Source: Deltaproteobacteria bacterium
GTDB lineage: Bacteria > Myxococcota > Myxococcia > Myxococcales > SZAS-1
Assembly (NCBI GenBank): GCA_018266075.1
Contig: JAFEBB010000056.1
Span: forward strand, 1-46,827
Direction of reading: 5' to 3'
DNA: 46,827 nt
Below the pieces are notes generated by a model that was not told the DNA's origin, did not search any database, and saw only the letters and a program-made list of their open reading frames with translations. Within the stretch, counting starts at the first letter, position 1. Each line of letters begins with the position of its first letter. Positions 24,343 to 32,578 of the stretch are shown one piece after another. A program made the translations under genes and the position numbers.

Positions 24343-25290
24343 TCAGCTTTGTCGCGAGCGCTGATCGCGCGCTCGCCTGTCGATGACGTCTTCGCGAAGG
24401 CGCTCTTCAACCCCCTCCAAGAACGCCACGACCACTTCTTCATCTTCCTGGTCGTTGCCCCAACCCTGGCGCTCCAAACACTCCAGCGGCCACATTCGAG
24501 TCCAGAGGGGACTGAGATCCCCAAACTGCCAAGCATGGTCGCGCGCGAGCCCGCCCACGCCGTCCACGAGCAGCGAGGCATCGAGATCTTGGAGTGGCTT
24601 GCGGATCAATTGATCGATGGGGTCGAGGGCGTCAGCGAGCACAATCGGCCAGTCGATGAGGTCATAGTCCTTCTCGTGCCCGCCGGTGACCGGGTACATC
24701 AATCTGAGGCACGTGAGCTCACTGTAGAGGAATGGCTGAAGCCACCGCTTCGCCAGGAAGAGGCGCGTGACGTCACCGGGGCGTTTCAAAGCGCCCTCAA
24801 CTGCTCGATGCGCCTCCTCCGCACACTCGAACAGGAAGTCGCGTGGCATCTCCTCGATGATGTACGAGCTCTCGAACCTCTCGCCCATTCGAGCCGACGC
24901 GATACGCGCCAGTTGATCGGTGATGATCTCGTTGAGATTGATCCTGGCGTAGGCAGGTGACTCGGTGAACTGAAGCCGGAACGACGGCACAATTTCCTGG
25001 ACCACCTTCAGGTTCTCTCTCTTGGCCCCGCGATTGGCGACCACGTGGAACAGCTCGTGCGCGAGGACGCACACCTCGATGTCACTTGCGAACGCTTCTG
25101 GCCCGAGCCGGACCTCGTCTCGACTGGCCATGCCCAACTCGGGCAGCGCCTCGTCGTAGTAGATCGCTGGGAATGGCTGCAGCCGCTGAGCGAAGAAGCC
25201 CCGAATGCGCTCGCTCCGGCCCCAGAAGTCCTCATCTTCTTCCGTCAAGAGGCGTCGCTCTTCGACACTACCCACACGGTGTGTTCCCAT
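24343..25290 (-). CDS. HExxH zinc metalloprotease-like protein
   Basis: A 315-residue soluble protein. HELFH (78-82, within VLAHELFHVV) is a complete zinc-binding HExxH site; a downstream acidic helix (NEIITDQLARI, about 120-130) could give the third ligand. No signal peptide is present, so it acts in the cytosol. It follows the uracil-DNA-glycosylase-like gene with a 4-bp gap and is surely co-transcribed. ATG at 25290 is preferred because the upstream extension is Arg-rich and random-looking. IrrE/ImmA-type proteases cleave repressors in mobile elements and stress responses, and the site context here resembles them only in the motif. Substrate unknown. Confidence 0.7.
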   Translation of the reverse strand: MGTHRVGSVEERRLLTEEDEDFWGRSERIRGFFAQRLQPFPAIYYDEALPELGMASRDEVRLGPEAFASDIEVCVLAHELFHVVANRGAKRENLKVVQEIVPSFRLQFTESPAYARINLNEIITDQLARIASARMGERFESSYIIEEMPRDFLFECAEEAHRAVEGALKRPGDVTRLFLAKRWLQPFLYSELTCLRLMYPVTGGHEKDYDLIDWPIVLADALDPIDQLIRKPLQDLDASLLVDGVGGLARDHAWQFGDLSPLWTRMWPLECLERQGWGNDQEDEEVVVAFLEGVEERLREDVIDRRARDQRSRQS

Positions 25291-25294
25291 TGCG

Positions 25295-26074
25295 TTACCC
25301 CACCCGCTTGGCCACCCAGCGTTCGTGAGTCGCCTGATACGATTTCGGCGCCGCCGGGTGCGCGAGTGGAAACCAGACCGCAGCCTTCCCATTGATCCGG
25401 ATCGAATGCGCTGCACCGTAAAGGTCAGTACGAGGGCTCAACTTGGACGGTGCCGAGGAACTGGTGGATGGAATGAGTTCGCGGAAGACGCGCAGCGCGG
25501 CGTTGCCGAGTGTGACGACAACGTCCGGCGTTGTCGCCACGAGCTCCGCACGCAAACGCTCGCGGTGCCCCTTCAACGCCTCGACGACGATCTCGTTCTC
25601 CGAGGGATGAGGTTCGAGAGCGGCCTCCGGAATGTGAAGACGCGCGGCGAAAGGGAGATATGTGTCGCCGATGCGCTTCTCCACGCCCGTGCTCGCCCGG
25701 TAGGTATTGAGGCAGTCTGTGATGCAGGCCTCGTTGCGTGTAACGCCAAGCGGACGGAGCACGTTCGCCTCGACCCACGCCCCAGACGAGCCATTCAGGC
25801 GTCCAGATGCTGAGATGCGGCCCCAGCCCTTCTCGTCGAACGAAACCTTCTTCTTCCACTCTGCGATGGCCTCTTCCTCGCCGGCTCCAGCCCAGAATGG
25901 TTCGGGCTCATTGTCCACGGCGAGCGCCTGGATACGCGCTCCTCCATCAGCCGGTTGCCATGACACATGTAGCGCGGACGGGTAAGCGCCGAGGACGTAC
26001 GCCTTGGACCGCGTCGTTCTCGAAGGAGGCCTCGGCAGGACTGGTGCACCAAATGGGAATCGCCAGCCGGTCAT
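25295..26074 (-). CDS. Uracil-DNA-glycosylase-superfamily-like protein
   Basis: A 259-residue protein. VLGAYPSA (about 27-34) stands where the superfamily has its catalytic G-x-x-P loop. The core strand TPDVVVTLGNAALRVF (about 185-200) is characteristic of these folds, and PLAHPAAPKSYQ (about 240-251) matches the C-terminal HP-S/A-P loop. The usual Asp or Asn of the first loop is replaced, so catalysis is uncertain. The middle part (ACITDCLNTYRAS) resembles the conserved Asn/Asp region. The enzyme family removes uracil or other damaged bases. In this operon with a metalloprotease-like gene, a role in defence against modified phage DNA is possible but inferred. ATG at 26074 precedes the first conserved residues. 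Confidence 0.6.
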   Translation of the reverse strand: MTGWRFPFGAPVLPRPPSRTTRSKAYVLGAYPSALHVSWQPADGGARIQALAVDNEPEPFWAGAGEEEAIAEWKKKVSFDEKGWGRISASGRLNGSSGAWVEANVLRPLGVTRNEACITDCLNTYRASTGVEKRIGDTYLPFAARLHIPEAALEPHPSENEIVVEALKGHRERLRAELVATTPDVVVTLGNAALRVFRELIPSTSSSAPSKLSPRTDLYGAAHSIRINGKAAVWFPLAHPAAPKSYQATHERWVAKRVG

Positions 26075-26132
26075 GTGCCCTCCCACTCGAAGTTGTCTAG
26101 GCGGCCGGGGCTTCACCGGAGCCATTCGGACA

Positions 26133-26981
26133 TTACCGAATGACTCGCAGCGTGACCTCGGCATCGCGCGCGCGGAGCAACGTGGGCGCCTTCGTCCTCG
26201 GGCTGCGCACGACCTTGCCCGCAAGCGCGAGCGTCTCCAGTTCGCGCTGCATCGACTCCTGGATTCCGCGCCGGTAGCGGCCGAGCTTCTTGAGCTCCTC
26301 GTCGTTGGGCAGCACCGTCTTGAGCAGTTCCTTCCGCTTTCGTTCCAGCTTGCGATGGACGCGGTCCGCACGTGCCGCGAGCGCCTTCCGCATCGAGCTC
26401 GCTGCGGTAGCGAACGTGCGCACGGGCTCGAACACCTGCGGCGCCCGACCCCCGGTCGCTGCTACCGCATCGAGAGTGCGCGCAAGATCCACCCGCTCTT
26501 GTTCGACATCGAGATTTTCGGGCAGCCGCTCGGTGAGCTTGAGTGCCTCGGTGGTGCCCACGACCAAAGCGTCAGGCGCGAAGCCTTCCGGCCGCGATAG
26601 GGCGCCCGACTGAACCAGGATCATGAGTCCATCGATCGCGCGAAGGCAGAGATGGACGACGGAGAGCGCCTTGGATTCCGGAAGCGAGCGCAGCTCCGCA
26701 TCTGCGGCGTCCTCGATCATCTTGCTCTCTGCGCGAGTGGCTCTCTCGAACTGCAGAGAGATATGCGCGAGACGATTCGCGGCCTGGAGTTCGACGATCT
26801 CTCGTGGACGAACGGCTGCAATCCAACTCGCGAGATGCTCGGCGTAGGTGTCGAGTTCTTCGCCGGGCAAGAGCACCGGTTTTCGTGCCGTGAGTCCGTG
26901 CCTCACGGAGTTCAGGCTGCTGGCAAGCTTGCCAAGCTCGGTCTTGGGACCACCAAGGGGTCGCCGGGGATGGTTCGCCAT
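26133..26981 (-). CDS. Helical protein of unknown function with an RHGLTA motif
   Basis: A 282-residue, soluble, mostly helical and charged protein. The start GPKTELGKLASSLNSVRHGLTA belongs to a widespread but uncharacterised group found in mobile elements. The middle is amphipathic (about 60-160), and a Lys/Arg-rich segment (about 205-235, RKLERKRKELLK) may bind nucleic acid. It lies downstream of the Rep-like operon on the same strand, separated by 115 bp with strong hairpins. Function unknown. Confidence 0.6.
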   Translation of the reverse strand: MANHPRRPLGGPKTELGKLASSLNSVRHGLTARKPVLLPGEELDTYAEHLASWIAAVRPREIVELQAANRLAHISLQFERATRAESKMIEDAADAELRSLPESKALSVVHLCLRAIDGLMILVQSGALSRPEGFAPDALVVGTTEALKLTERLPENLDVEQERVDLARTLDAVAATGGRAPQVFEPVRTFATAASSMRKALAARADRVHRKLERKRKELLKTVLPNDEELKKLGRYRRGIQESMQRELETLALAGKVVRSPRTKAPTLLRARDAEVTLRVIR

Positions 26982-27044
26982 CGTCGTAACCGGAGGTCAA
27001 TGTCGTTGGGCTGCTGCTCAATGATCAGATCGGGATTCGGCGTG

Positions 27045-27100
27045 TGGGAAGGGCGACTACGATGAATCAGTCGCCACCTTCCCAGTGACGGCGCCGTCAC
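27045..27100. repeat. Tandem hairpins between the Rep operon and the RHGLTA gene
   Basis: GGGAAGGGCGACT (27046-27058) pairs with AGTCGCCACCTTCCC (27069-27083) through 13 base pairs with a 2-base bulge and a 10-base loop. Right beside it GTGACGGCGCCGTCAC (27085-27100) is a perfect 16-bp palindrome containing the stop codon of the gene at 27097-28437. Without a T-tract, it may be a processing site, an operator or a replication origin near the Rep gene. Confidence 0.6.
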
Positions 27101-28437
27101 TCAATGGGACGCTGCGCGAACGGCGGCACAGGGCCGGTCCACCGAGTGGACTTGTTCGAGGTGGACGGGTCGGCATTTCCAATCGGTGCTGCTGAGGGCT
27201 GCTGCGCCCACGGAGGGATCGGACCGGTGTAGCCAGTCTCGGTAGTCGTCTGCGGCCGCAGTTGGCGCGGTTCCGGCAACGAGAGCACGGGCTCAGCGGA
27301 TGGCGCCGCGAGGGCACCGTGGCTGGCGGTCTCGGACTGATTCGGAGAGGAGGGCTGGTCGGGCGGGGGCCTGGTCCAGGGAGGCATCAGGTGGGCTGGG
27401 AAACGCGACCGCGAAGACGTGTCGGCGATGTCGGGCGGCGTCGCCCCGTACGCGGGTTCGAGCCGGTCCACTCCATCGGGCTCGACAGGCTGTGCGACGG
27501 GATCCGACGAGTTCGGAGGCGCGGACGCGGGTTCCGGGAGGACTGGCGGCAACTTGAAGACGATCGGCCCAATGGGCATTTGATTCCTCGCGCGTCGAGC
27601 GCGATCCGCGAGAACGCTGATCGCGCTCGATGCGCTCCAGATCACGTCGGAGACCTCGGACACGCTGGCCCGGTCTGCCGTGCTGACGGTGCTGGGCGCG
27701 ACGACTTCGATGGCATCAACGAGGCGGCGAGAATCGTTGACTGCCGCGACAAGGGTGTCCGTGACTCTTCTGATCTCGGTACTGGACGGCATGAGTCGAG
27801 CAGCCGGCGGAAAGATCGTGTCGGTCGAGTCAGACTCCTGAGCAGGCGTGGAGCCGGAGGCGCCCGCATCACGGTTCCCTTCTTGCTTGTTCGGGGCGAT
27901 GCAGTCAGTCGACCTGAGTGCTTTCCTGAGGTCCCGTTGCGAGAGCTCGTTGTAGACCACGAGTTTCACCCACTCCACGAACGTCAGTCCCGCCACCGTC
28001 TTCGCCGGGTCGTTATCGGTACCGTTGCGTGCAAACACAGCCGCGATCTCGTCGAAGTGCGTCCACGTGATTGCGAAGCCGCCCATGGACCTCAACCGCT
28101 TTGCCTCGGCGAACTCCTCGGGCGACAGGTGGCGGGCGACACGTGCACGGCGGTACAGCTTGTCGGACCCTCTCATGCCGATTCGCTTCGCGAGATCCTT
28201 GACAGTCTTGTAGCCGAAGGCGGCAGGATTCCTCTCTAGGGCAACCACGTCCCTCCCGATGAGGTAGTTGCCTTCAAGATCGACGGTGTTGGCGTTTTCG
28301 AGACGCGAGTTGGTTCGCTGCACGATCTCCATGAACGCCCGCTCCTCGGCGTAGCGGTCCCCAGGAGACGCGGCCACTGGCTTAGCAACAGCTGCGGCGG
28401 GGGGCGTCGTTTCGGTGTCGGTAGGCGGCTTTGTCAC
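27097..28437 (-). CDS. Rep-coupled protein with helical N-terminal and Pro-rich C-terminal halves
   Basis: A 446-residue protein. Residues about 25-170 form a charged helical domain (LEGNYLIGRDVVALERNP, AKRIGMRGSDKLYRRARVAR, SPEEFAEAKRL) that faintly recalls the DUF1016 N-terminal region or plasmid-encoded DNA-binding adaptors. The rest is low in structure and rich in Pro, Ala and Ser. It repeats a short motif: TGPIPPWAQQP near residue 410 and TGPVPPFAQRP at the end, with a related MPPWTRPPP near 355. Start is GTG, overlapping the Rep-like stop (GTGA), so the two are co-translated. It may assist replication or partition of the excised element; that is a guess from position. Confidence 0.6.
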   Translation of the reverse strand: MTKPPTDTETTPPAAAVAKPVAASPGDRYAEERAFMEIVQRTNSRLENANTVDLEGNYLIGRDVVALERNPAAFGYKTVKDLAKRIGMRGSDKLYRRARVARHLSPEEFAEAKRLRSMGGFAITWTHFDEIAAVFARNGTDNDPAKTVAGLTFVEWVKLVVYNELSQRDLRKALRSTDCIAPNKQEGNRDAGASGSTPAQESDSTDTIFPPAARLMPSSTEIRRVTDTLVAAVNDSRRLVDAIEVVAPSTVSTADRASVSEVSDVIWSASSAISVLADRARRARNQMPIGPIVFKLPPVLPEPASAPPNSSDPVAQPVEPDGVDRLEPAYGATPPDIADTSSRSRFPAHLMPPWTRPPPDQPSSPNQSETASHGALAAPSAEPVLSLPEPRQLRPQTTTETGYTGPIPPWAQQPSAAPIGNADPSTSNKSTRWTGPVPPFAQRPIE

Positions 28438-29534
28438 GAGTTCTCCTTGTTTGGAACGTCCAGCGGGTGGTGGGGAGCGGCGGGTTGGGAGGTGGAGAGC
28501 GCAGAGTCCGGGCCCCCGCTCCCGGAGACATCAAGCCAACTGCGAAGTGGTGCGGTGCTGGTCCGGGGCAGAGCGAAGTCGATCCGCGGGTCACGCCGCC
28601 GGGGGCGTCGGGGCGTCGGTAGCTCTTCCCGGGGCCCGCCGAGCCGGAAAGGGTTCGGTTTGCAGGGCGCCGAAGGGCGAAGAGAAGGTGGCGGCGGTTC
28701 GGAGGGGAGCGTCCGGCGGAAGGCGGGCTCGCTCTTGCCGTCGCCCGCGCTCGCCTCGTGCTCGGCATCACTCGCGGGTCCAGCTCTCCGACGACCGCGG
28801 GCTCTCGCAGCCGCAGAGCGGCTGCTCGTCGTCGTCGGCTGGCCCGCTCGTTCGCCTCCGCCGAGAGCTCGCCCGGCTCCGGCTTCCGCTCGCACCGGAC
28901 CGCCGGGTTCCTCCATGGGAGGGGCATTGGACAGCGATACAAGGTGCCCGGGAGGCGGTGGCCGAAACGCGACTACGCGCCGTCCAGGCCGGGAGAAGCG
29001 CGGATTCACTCCCACCTGAGCTGCGCAGTAGCTCACAGCGAGGGCCGGGAATGATGGGTCCCACGTCGCGTGGTGCGAGAAGCCCGCATCCCATGCGCTC
29101 CGAAGATCCCTGGCGGTATCTCCGTGAGCTCGGATGCAGAGCAGGTGGATGTGTGGCCGTGAGCCATGCTCGGCGAAGATGACGAGGCTGCAGAGCACTC
29201 GCCGCCAGACGGCGGTGTTCCGGTATCTACCCCACGCGGCCTTGAGATCGAGGAAGACCTCCTCGGATCCGGCGCGCATGCGCGAGGTGAGTGTGACGAA
29301 TGAAAGAGAGAGTCCGTGCCGACGTGCGAACGCGCACACCGTCGAGACCGGCGAGACCAATTGACGGGCGAATGGCCGATTGAACGGCCGCGGGTACGTT
29401 CGAGCGATCGCTGCTACGTCCTCGATGATCCCACCAGACGTGCGGAGCGATAGCGCGACCTTCCCAGGTCGGAGCAATGGCTGGGCACCGCAGCCGTGTT
29501 CGATTCGATCGATTCCGTTAGCGCGCTTCGCCAT
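28434..29534 (-). CDS. HUH-type replication initiator / relaxase-like protein
   Basis: A 366-residue protein. FVTLT (79-83) looks like motif 1, RPHIHLLCI (126-134) contains the H-x-H metal site of HUH endonucleases, and SYCAAQVGV (168-176) gives the likely catalytic Tyr169 of motif 3. This order and spacing fit rolling-circle Rep proteins and related nickases, which cut one strand at the origin. After about residue 190 the chain becomes Pro/Ser/Arg-rich and unstructured, an unusual 170-residue tail. ATG at 29534 is chosen; a GTG-like extension to 29576 would overlap the divergent gene. The element may therefore replicate or be mobilised when excised. Catalytic assignments are by eye. Confidence 0.65.
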   Translation of the reverse strand: MAKRANGIDRIEHGCGAQPLLRPGKVALSLRTSGGIIEDVAAIARTYPRPFNRPFARQLVSPVSTVCAFARRHGLSLSFVTLTSRMRAGSEEVFLDLKAAWGRYRNTAVWRRVLCSLVIFAEHGSRPHIHLLCIRAHGDTARDLRSAWDAGFSHHATWDPSFPALAVSYCAAQVGVNPRFSRPGRRVVAFRPPPPGHLVSLSNAPPMEEPGGPVRAEAGAGRALGGGERAGQPTTTSSRSAAARARGRRRAGPASDAEHEASAGDGKSEPAFRRTLPSEPPPPSLRPSAPCKPNPFRLGGPREELPTPRRPRRRDPRIDFALPRTSTAPLRSWLDVSGSGGPDSALSTSQPAAPHHPLDVPNKENS

Positions 29535-29574
29535 GAGCCGCGTTCTACGCGCAGCGGGGACAGGCAAACACGTC

Positions 29575-30726
29575 ATGAAACTGGTGCCGCTTCATACCCG
29601 CGCCAGAATGGCGGGAGGAGACGCCCGAGCCAGCGCATCTGCGATGCCTCCAAAACCGAAGAAGGCAAAGGCACTACCTGTTCAGGCTGTAGAGCTGACT
29701 CCAGAGCACATCCAGAGCTTGATCATCAATCTCGCGCGGATCGCATCGTGCACAACGCGTGACTTCAACAAGAGTGACCCCTCAGTCACGCGGGCGAGGG
29801 CGCTACTCGTAGCCATTCACAACCTGGTGGCCAAGCACTTCAAGTCGGTGCCGATCGCCCGCAAACAATCGACGTCGATAACGCATCTTCATCTGAAGTA
29901 TCTCTTCGGGCTGGACGCCATTGAAAGGGCAGTCGCCCTCTGGAAGAACCGCGCGAAGGTCGTTTCGCCGAGCGCGCTCCGGAAGGAGATGCCAGGGGAC
30001 TTGGAGAGAATCTATCGCTCCATTGGTATCGACCAGCCGGGGCGATCAGCCGAAGAGGATATCGAAGCACTCGCTACGACCGACAACGTGACTGGGCCGT
30101 GGTCAGATCGCCGAGGCATAGCGGCGAGTGCTGGTCGAGCTACCGTCTCACGGTGGCTCCTCGGGCGTCGGATGGGCATCGAAATCTACGGACGCCAGTA
30201 CGAAGCCAAGAGCATGGAGCGATTCGCAGCTGCCTTCGCCCCCGCTCTCCAGACGATGAGAGAGAGAGAGGCATCCGACGGAATGCTCATCGCCTTTCTC
30301 GCCTCTAGCCTTGGTATCCCGCGAGAACGTGTCCCTCTCGCCGCAGCATTGCTTGGCAACGAACTCCTGGCGCCGCAGCGACCAACCCGGCGCCCGAAGG
30401 GTCGGACGCGAAAGCAAGAGCAGATTGAGGCGAAGCTGGACGAAGATCTCAAAGCGGCCCGTCTTGCAAGTATCGGCGCATGGCTCTCAATCAGCTCGCC
30501 TCGCAGGGTGACTTCTCTCGCGCCGCTAGGCAAAGACGAGCGAAGAAGGGCCGACAAGCTGCTGCTCGAAGCCTTCCCGGGAGCAACCCGCCAAGACATC
30601 GGTGACCTGTACCGCTCGTTTGAGGGCATATTGGTGGGCCGTGATCAGCTTCCGGGTCTCGTGAAGGTCGAGGGTATGAATCGCGCTCGAAGTCATGGCG
30701 TGTCCCGCCGACCCAAGAAGCGTTGA
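29575..30726 (+). CDS. Conserved-looking helical protein of unknown function, divergent from Rep
   Basis: A 383-residue frame if started at ATG 29575, 40 bp from the divergent Rep-like start; ATG at 29608 and 29644 are alternatives and the true start is unclear. The body starts at PPKPKKAKALPVQ. It is Lys/Arg-rich and helical, with GRATVSRWLLGRRMG (about 188-202) as a possible DNA-binding helix-turn-helix and GATRQDIGDLYRS near the end. It does not match a family I know. Being divergent from Rep with a tiny gap, it may share a regulatory region with it. Confidence 0.55.
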   Translation: MKLVPLHTRARMAGGDARASASAMPPKPKKAKALPVQAVELTPEHIQSLIINLARIASCTTRDFNKSDPSVTRARALLVAIHNLVAKHFKSVPIARKQSTSITHLHLKYLFGLDAIERAVALWKNRAKVVSPSALRKEMPGDLERIYRSIGIDQPGRSAEEDIEALATTDNVTGPWSDRRGIAASAGRATVSRWLLGRRMGIEIYGRQYEAKSMERFAAAFAPALQTMREREASDGMLIAFLASSLGIPRERVPLAAALLGNELLAPQRPTRRPKGRTRKQEQIEAKLDEDLKAARLASIGAWLSISSPRRVTSLAPLGKDERRRADKLLLEAFPGATRQDIGDLYRSFEGILVGRDQLPGLVKVEGMNRARSHGVSRRPKKR

Positions 30727-30733
30727 ACATCGT

Positions 30734-30752
30734 CCCGCCTGAATGAGGCGGG
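30734..30752 (+). promoter_or_regulatory. Hairpin just upstream of the excisionase gene
   Basis: CCCGCCT (30734-30740) pairs perfectly with AGGCGGG (30746-30752) around a GAATG loop. It follows the stop of the previous gene by 7 bases and covers the GAGG that could serve as ribosome binding site for ATG 30758. It could limit excisionase translation. Confidence 0.45.
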
Positions 30753-30757
30753 CACCG

Positions 30758-31003
30758 ATGACGCCAAAGCACCCGATCACGAGGCCCATCGATGGCGGTG
30801 AGCTTGAGCTCCTGACGGTCGATGAAGTCGCTGCCCTCTTCAAGATGACTCGGCGTGCAGTGTACGCCGCAGTAGAGCGCGGCCACCTCCCTGGTGTCGT
30901 GAGGCTGGGCGGAGCACGTCGGAGCATCCGCTTCCGTCGGGCTCGATTGATAGAGTTCCTCCGGGAGAACAGCGTGGCATCGCCCGGAGAACCCGAGCGA
31001 TGA
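30758..31003 (+). CDS. Excisionase-like helix-turn-helix protein
   Basis: An 81-residue protein. LLTVDEVAALFKMTRRAVYA and RSIRFRRARLIEFLREN are the recognition helix and wing of excisionase/HTH_17 proteins. Its stop overlaps the integrase start (ATGA), so both are co-translated. This order is typical of the xis-int pairs of integrative elements; the protein likely directs excision or represses integration. I choose ATG 30758 over ATG 30743, which lies in a hairpin loop without a ribosome binding site. Confidence 0.85.
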   Translation: MTPKHPITRPIDGGELELLTVDEVAALFKMTRRAVYAAVERGHLPGVVRLGGARRSIRFRRARLIEFLRENSVASPGEPER

Positions 31004-32340
31004 GTCACGTGATTACGAGGGACGTCGTGCGCGTGAGCCATGTCGACGGCTGCAAGAGGAGTCGCTTCTGCAGCCCCGCGTGCGTTCGCGAGTACGGCGA
31101 TTGGCGGGTGGACTACCGCATCCAGCTTCCGCACGAACCCAAGCCACGGCGGAAGCGGGAGGTGATTCCGCCAGAATGGTCTGTCACGAAGACCAAGCGC
31201 GAGAGCTACGCGGAGCAGCGCGAGGTCTTCTGGCTCTCGAAGTGGCTTCAGGAGGCGAAGGACGGTCCAGCAGCGAAGCGCACCACGGTTGCCGAGCTGT
31301 CTCAGCAGTGGTTGGACCGGCGCAAGAAGAAGGGCATTCCGAACGTCGTGGTCGAGGAGCAGCGGCTCAAGGACCACATCCTGCCGCTGCTGGGCAGCAA
31401 GAAGGTCTCAGAGATCCGCACCCGGCACGCCATCGAGCTCATCGAGGCGCTCCAGGCCAAGGAGTCGGTGCGGGGCGGCAAGCTCGCGCCGCGCACGGTG
31501 CGGCAGATCTACTTCACCTTCCAGCAGATGGTCCGTTACGCGGTTCGCATCGAGATCCTTAACGGCAACCCCATCGAGCTGGAGCGCGGCGAGGTCCCCA
31601 AGATCGTCGATAAGGATCTGCTGTGGAGGCAGTCGGCCGTCTTCTCAGCCGGCGAGGTCGAGCAGCTCATCTCCGATACCCGCATCAGCGCCCACCGCCG
31701 CGTGGCATATGCGCTGGAGTTCCTCACCGGTCTCCGTACCGGCGAGACCTCGGCGTTGCGTTGGGGCGACTACGATCCCGACAAGCAGCCGCTCGGGCGA
31801 ATCGTGGCCGCTCGTTCCTGGGACTCGAAGCGGAAGCTATTCAAGCCGACCAAGACCGAGGTCGCGCACGAGGTCCCCGTCCATCCGGTGCTGGCCGCCG
31901 TGCTGGCAAGGTGGAGGATGGGCGGCTGGAGGGAGCGCATGAAGCGCGAGCCCACTGCCAACGACCTCATCGTCCCGACCATCAACGACACGCCCCGGGA
32001 CGTGCGCAAGGCGCTGGAGGACTTCCATGAAGACCTGGATCGCCTGGGCTTGCGGAGGCGGCGCCACTACGACTCCCGGAGGACGTTCATCTCCGTGGGC
32101 CTCGACAGCGGCGCCAGCAAGGACATCCTCCAGACCATCACCCACCCTCGCCCGGCGGACGCCTTCGACCTCTATCGAACCGCGTCGTGGGAGGCACGCT
32201 GTTCAGCGGTGTCGTGCATCAAGGTCGAGCTCCGCCAGGGCGCGGTGATCGACCTCGTCACGAGGAAACGCAGGGTTGCGGCTGGCACTATTGAGGCACC
32301 GACCTCTGCCTCAGGGGCCATGAAAGACAAAGCCCCGTAA
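31000..32340 (+). CDS. Tyrosine recombinase (integrase) targeting tRNA-Asp
   Basis: A 446-residue protein. The N-terminus has Cys18, Cys24 and Cys28 with basic residues, a possible small zinc-binding arm-site domain. A core-binding helical domain follows (about 85-200), then the catalytic domain: Arg in TGLRTGE (about 247-253), a Lys-containing beta hairpin ([16 protein letters not shown]), [16 protein letters not shown] and the likely nucleophile Tyr in DLYRT. The usual H-x-x-R box reads Y-D-S-R, with a His one residue earlier; the other boxes look intact. The stop codon lies inside a hairpin 26 bp from the tRNA-Asp gene. It should integrate and excise the element, with the gene just upstream. 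Confidence 0.92.
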   Translation: MSHVITRDVVRVSHVDGCKRSRFCSPACVREYGDWRVDYRIQLPHEPKPRRKREVIPPEWSVTKTKRESYAEQREVFWLSKWLQEAKDGPAAKRTTVAELSQQWLDRRKKKGIPNVVVEEQRLKDHILPLLGSKKVSEIRTRHAIELIEALQAKESVRGGKLAPRTVRQIYFTFQQMVRYAVRIEILNGNPIELERGEVPKIVDKDLLWRQSAVFSAGEVEQLISDTRISAHRRVAYALEFLTGLRTGETSALRWGDYDPDKQPLGRIVAARSWDSKRKLFKPTKTEVAHEVPVHPVLAAVLARWRMGGWRERMKREPTANDLIVPTINDTPRDVRKALEDFHEDLDRLGLRRRRHYDSRRTFISVGLDSGASKDILQTITHPRPADAFDLYRTASWEARCSAVSCIKVELRQGAVIDLVTRKRRVAAGTIEAPTSASGAMKDKAP

Positions 32341-32359
32341 CTCTCGCGAGTTACGGGGC
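32332..32359. terminator. Strong hairpin containing the integrase stop codon
   Basis: GCCCCGTAACTC (32332-32343) pairs perfectly with GAGTTACGGGGC (32348-32359) around TCGC. The TAA of the integrase is in the left arm. Read on the minus strand it follows the tRNA genes and is succeeded by a T-rich run (CTTTGTCTTT), so it probably terminates tRNA transcription, and may also end the integrase message. Confidence 0.7.
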
Positions 32360-32443
<84 letters not shown>

Positions 32444-32449
32444 ATGCTG

Positions 32450-32524
32450 TGGTGGGCGGAACAGGTTTCGAACCTGTGACCCTCGCCTTGTAAGGGCGAC
32501 GCTCTACCGCTGAGCTATCCGCCC
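32450..32524 (-). tRNA. tRNA-Val(UAC)
   Basis: On the minus strand: acceptor GGGCGGA/TCCGCCC, anticodon loop CTTACAA (TAC) on a TCGCC/GGCGA stem, T-loop GTTCGAAAC, encoded CCA at 32452-32450. Only 6 bases separate it from tRNA-Asp, so both are processed from one transcript. Confidence 0.95.
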
Positions 32525-32578
32525 GTCGGCGACCACGTGGGCGCGTGTTGTAGTCGCCGACCCCTACCCTGTCAAGGA

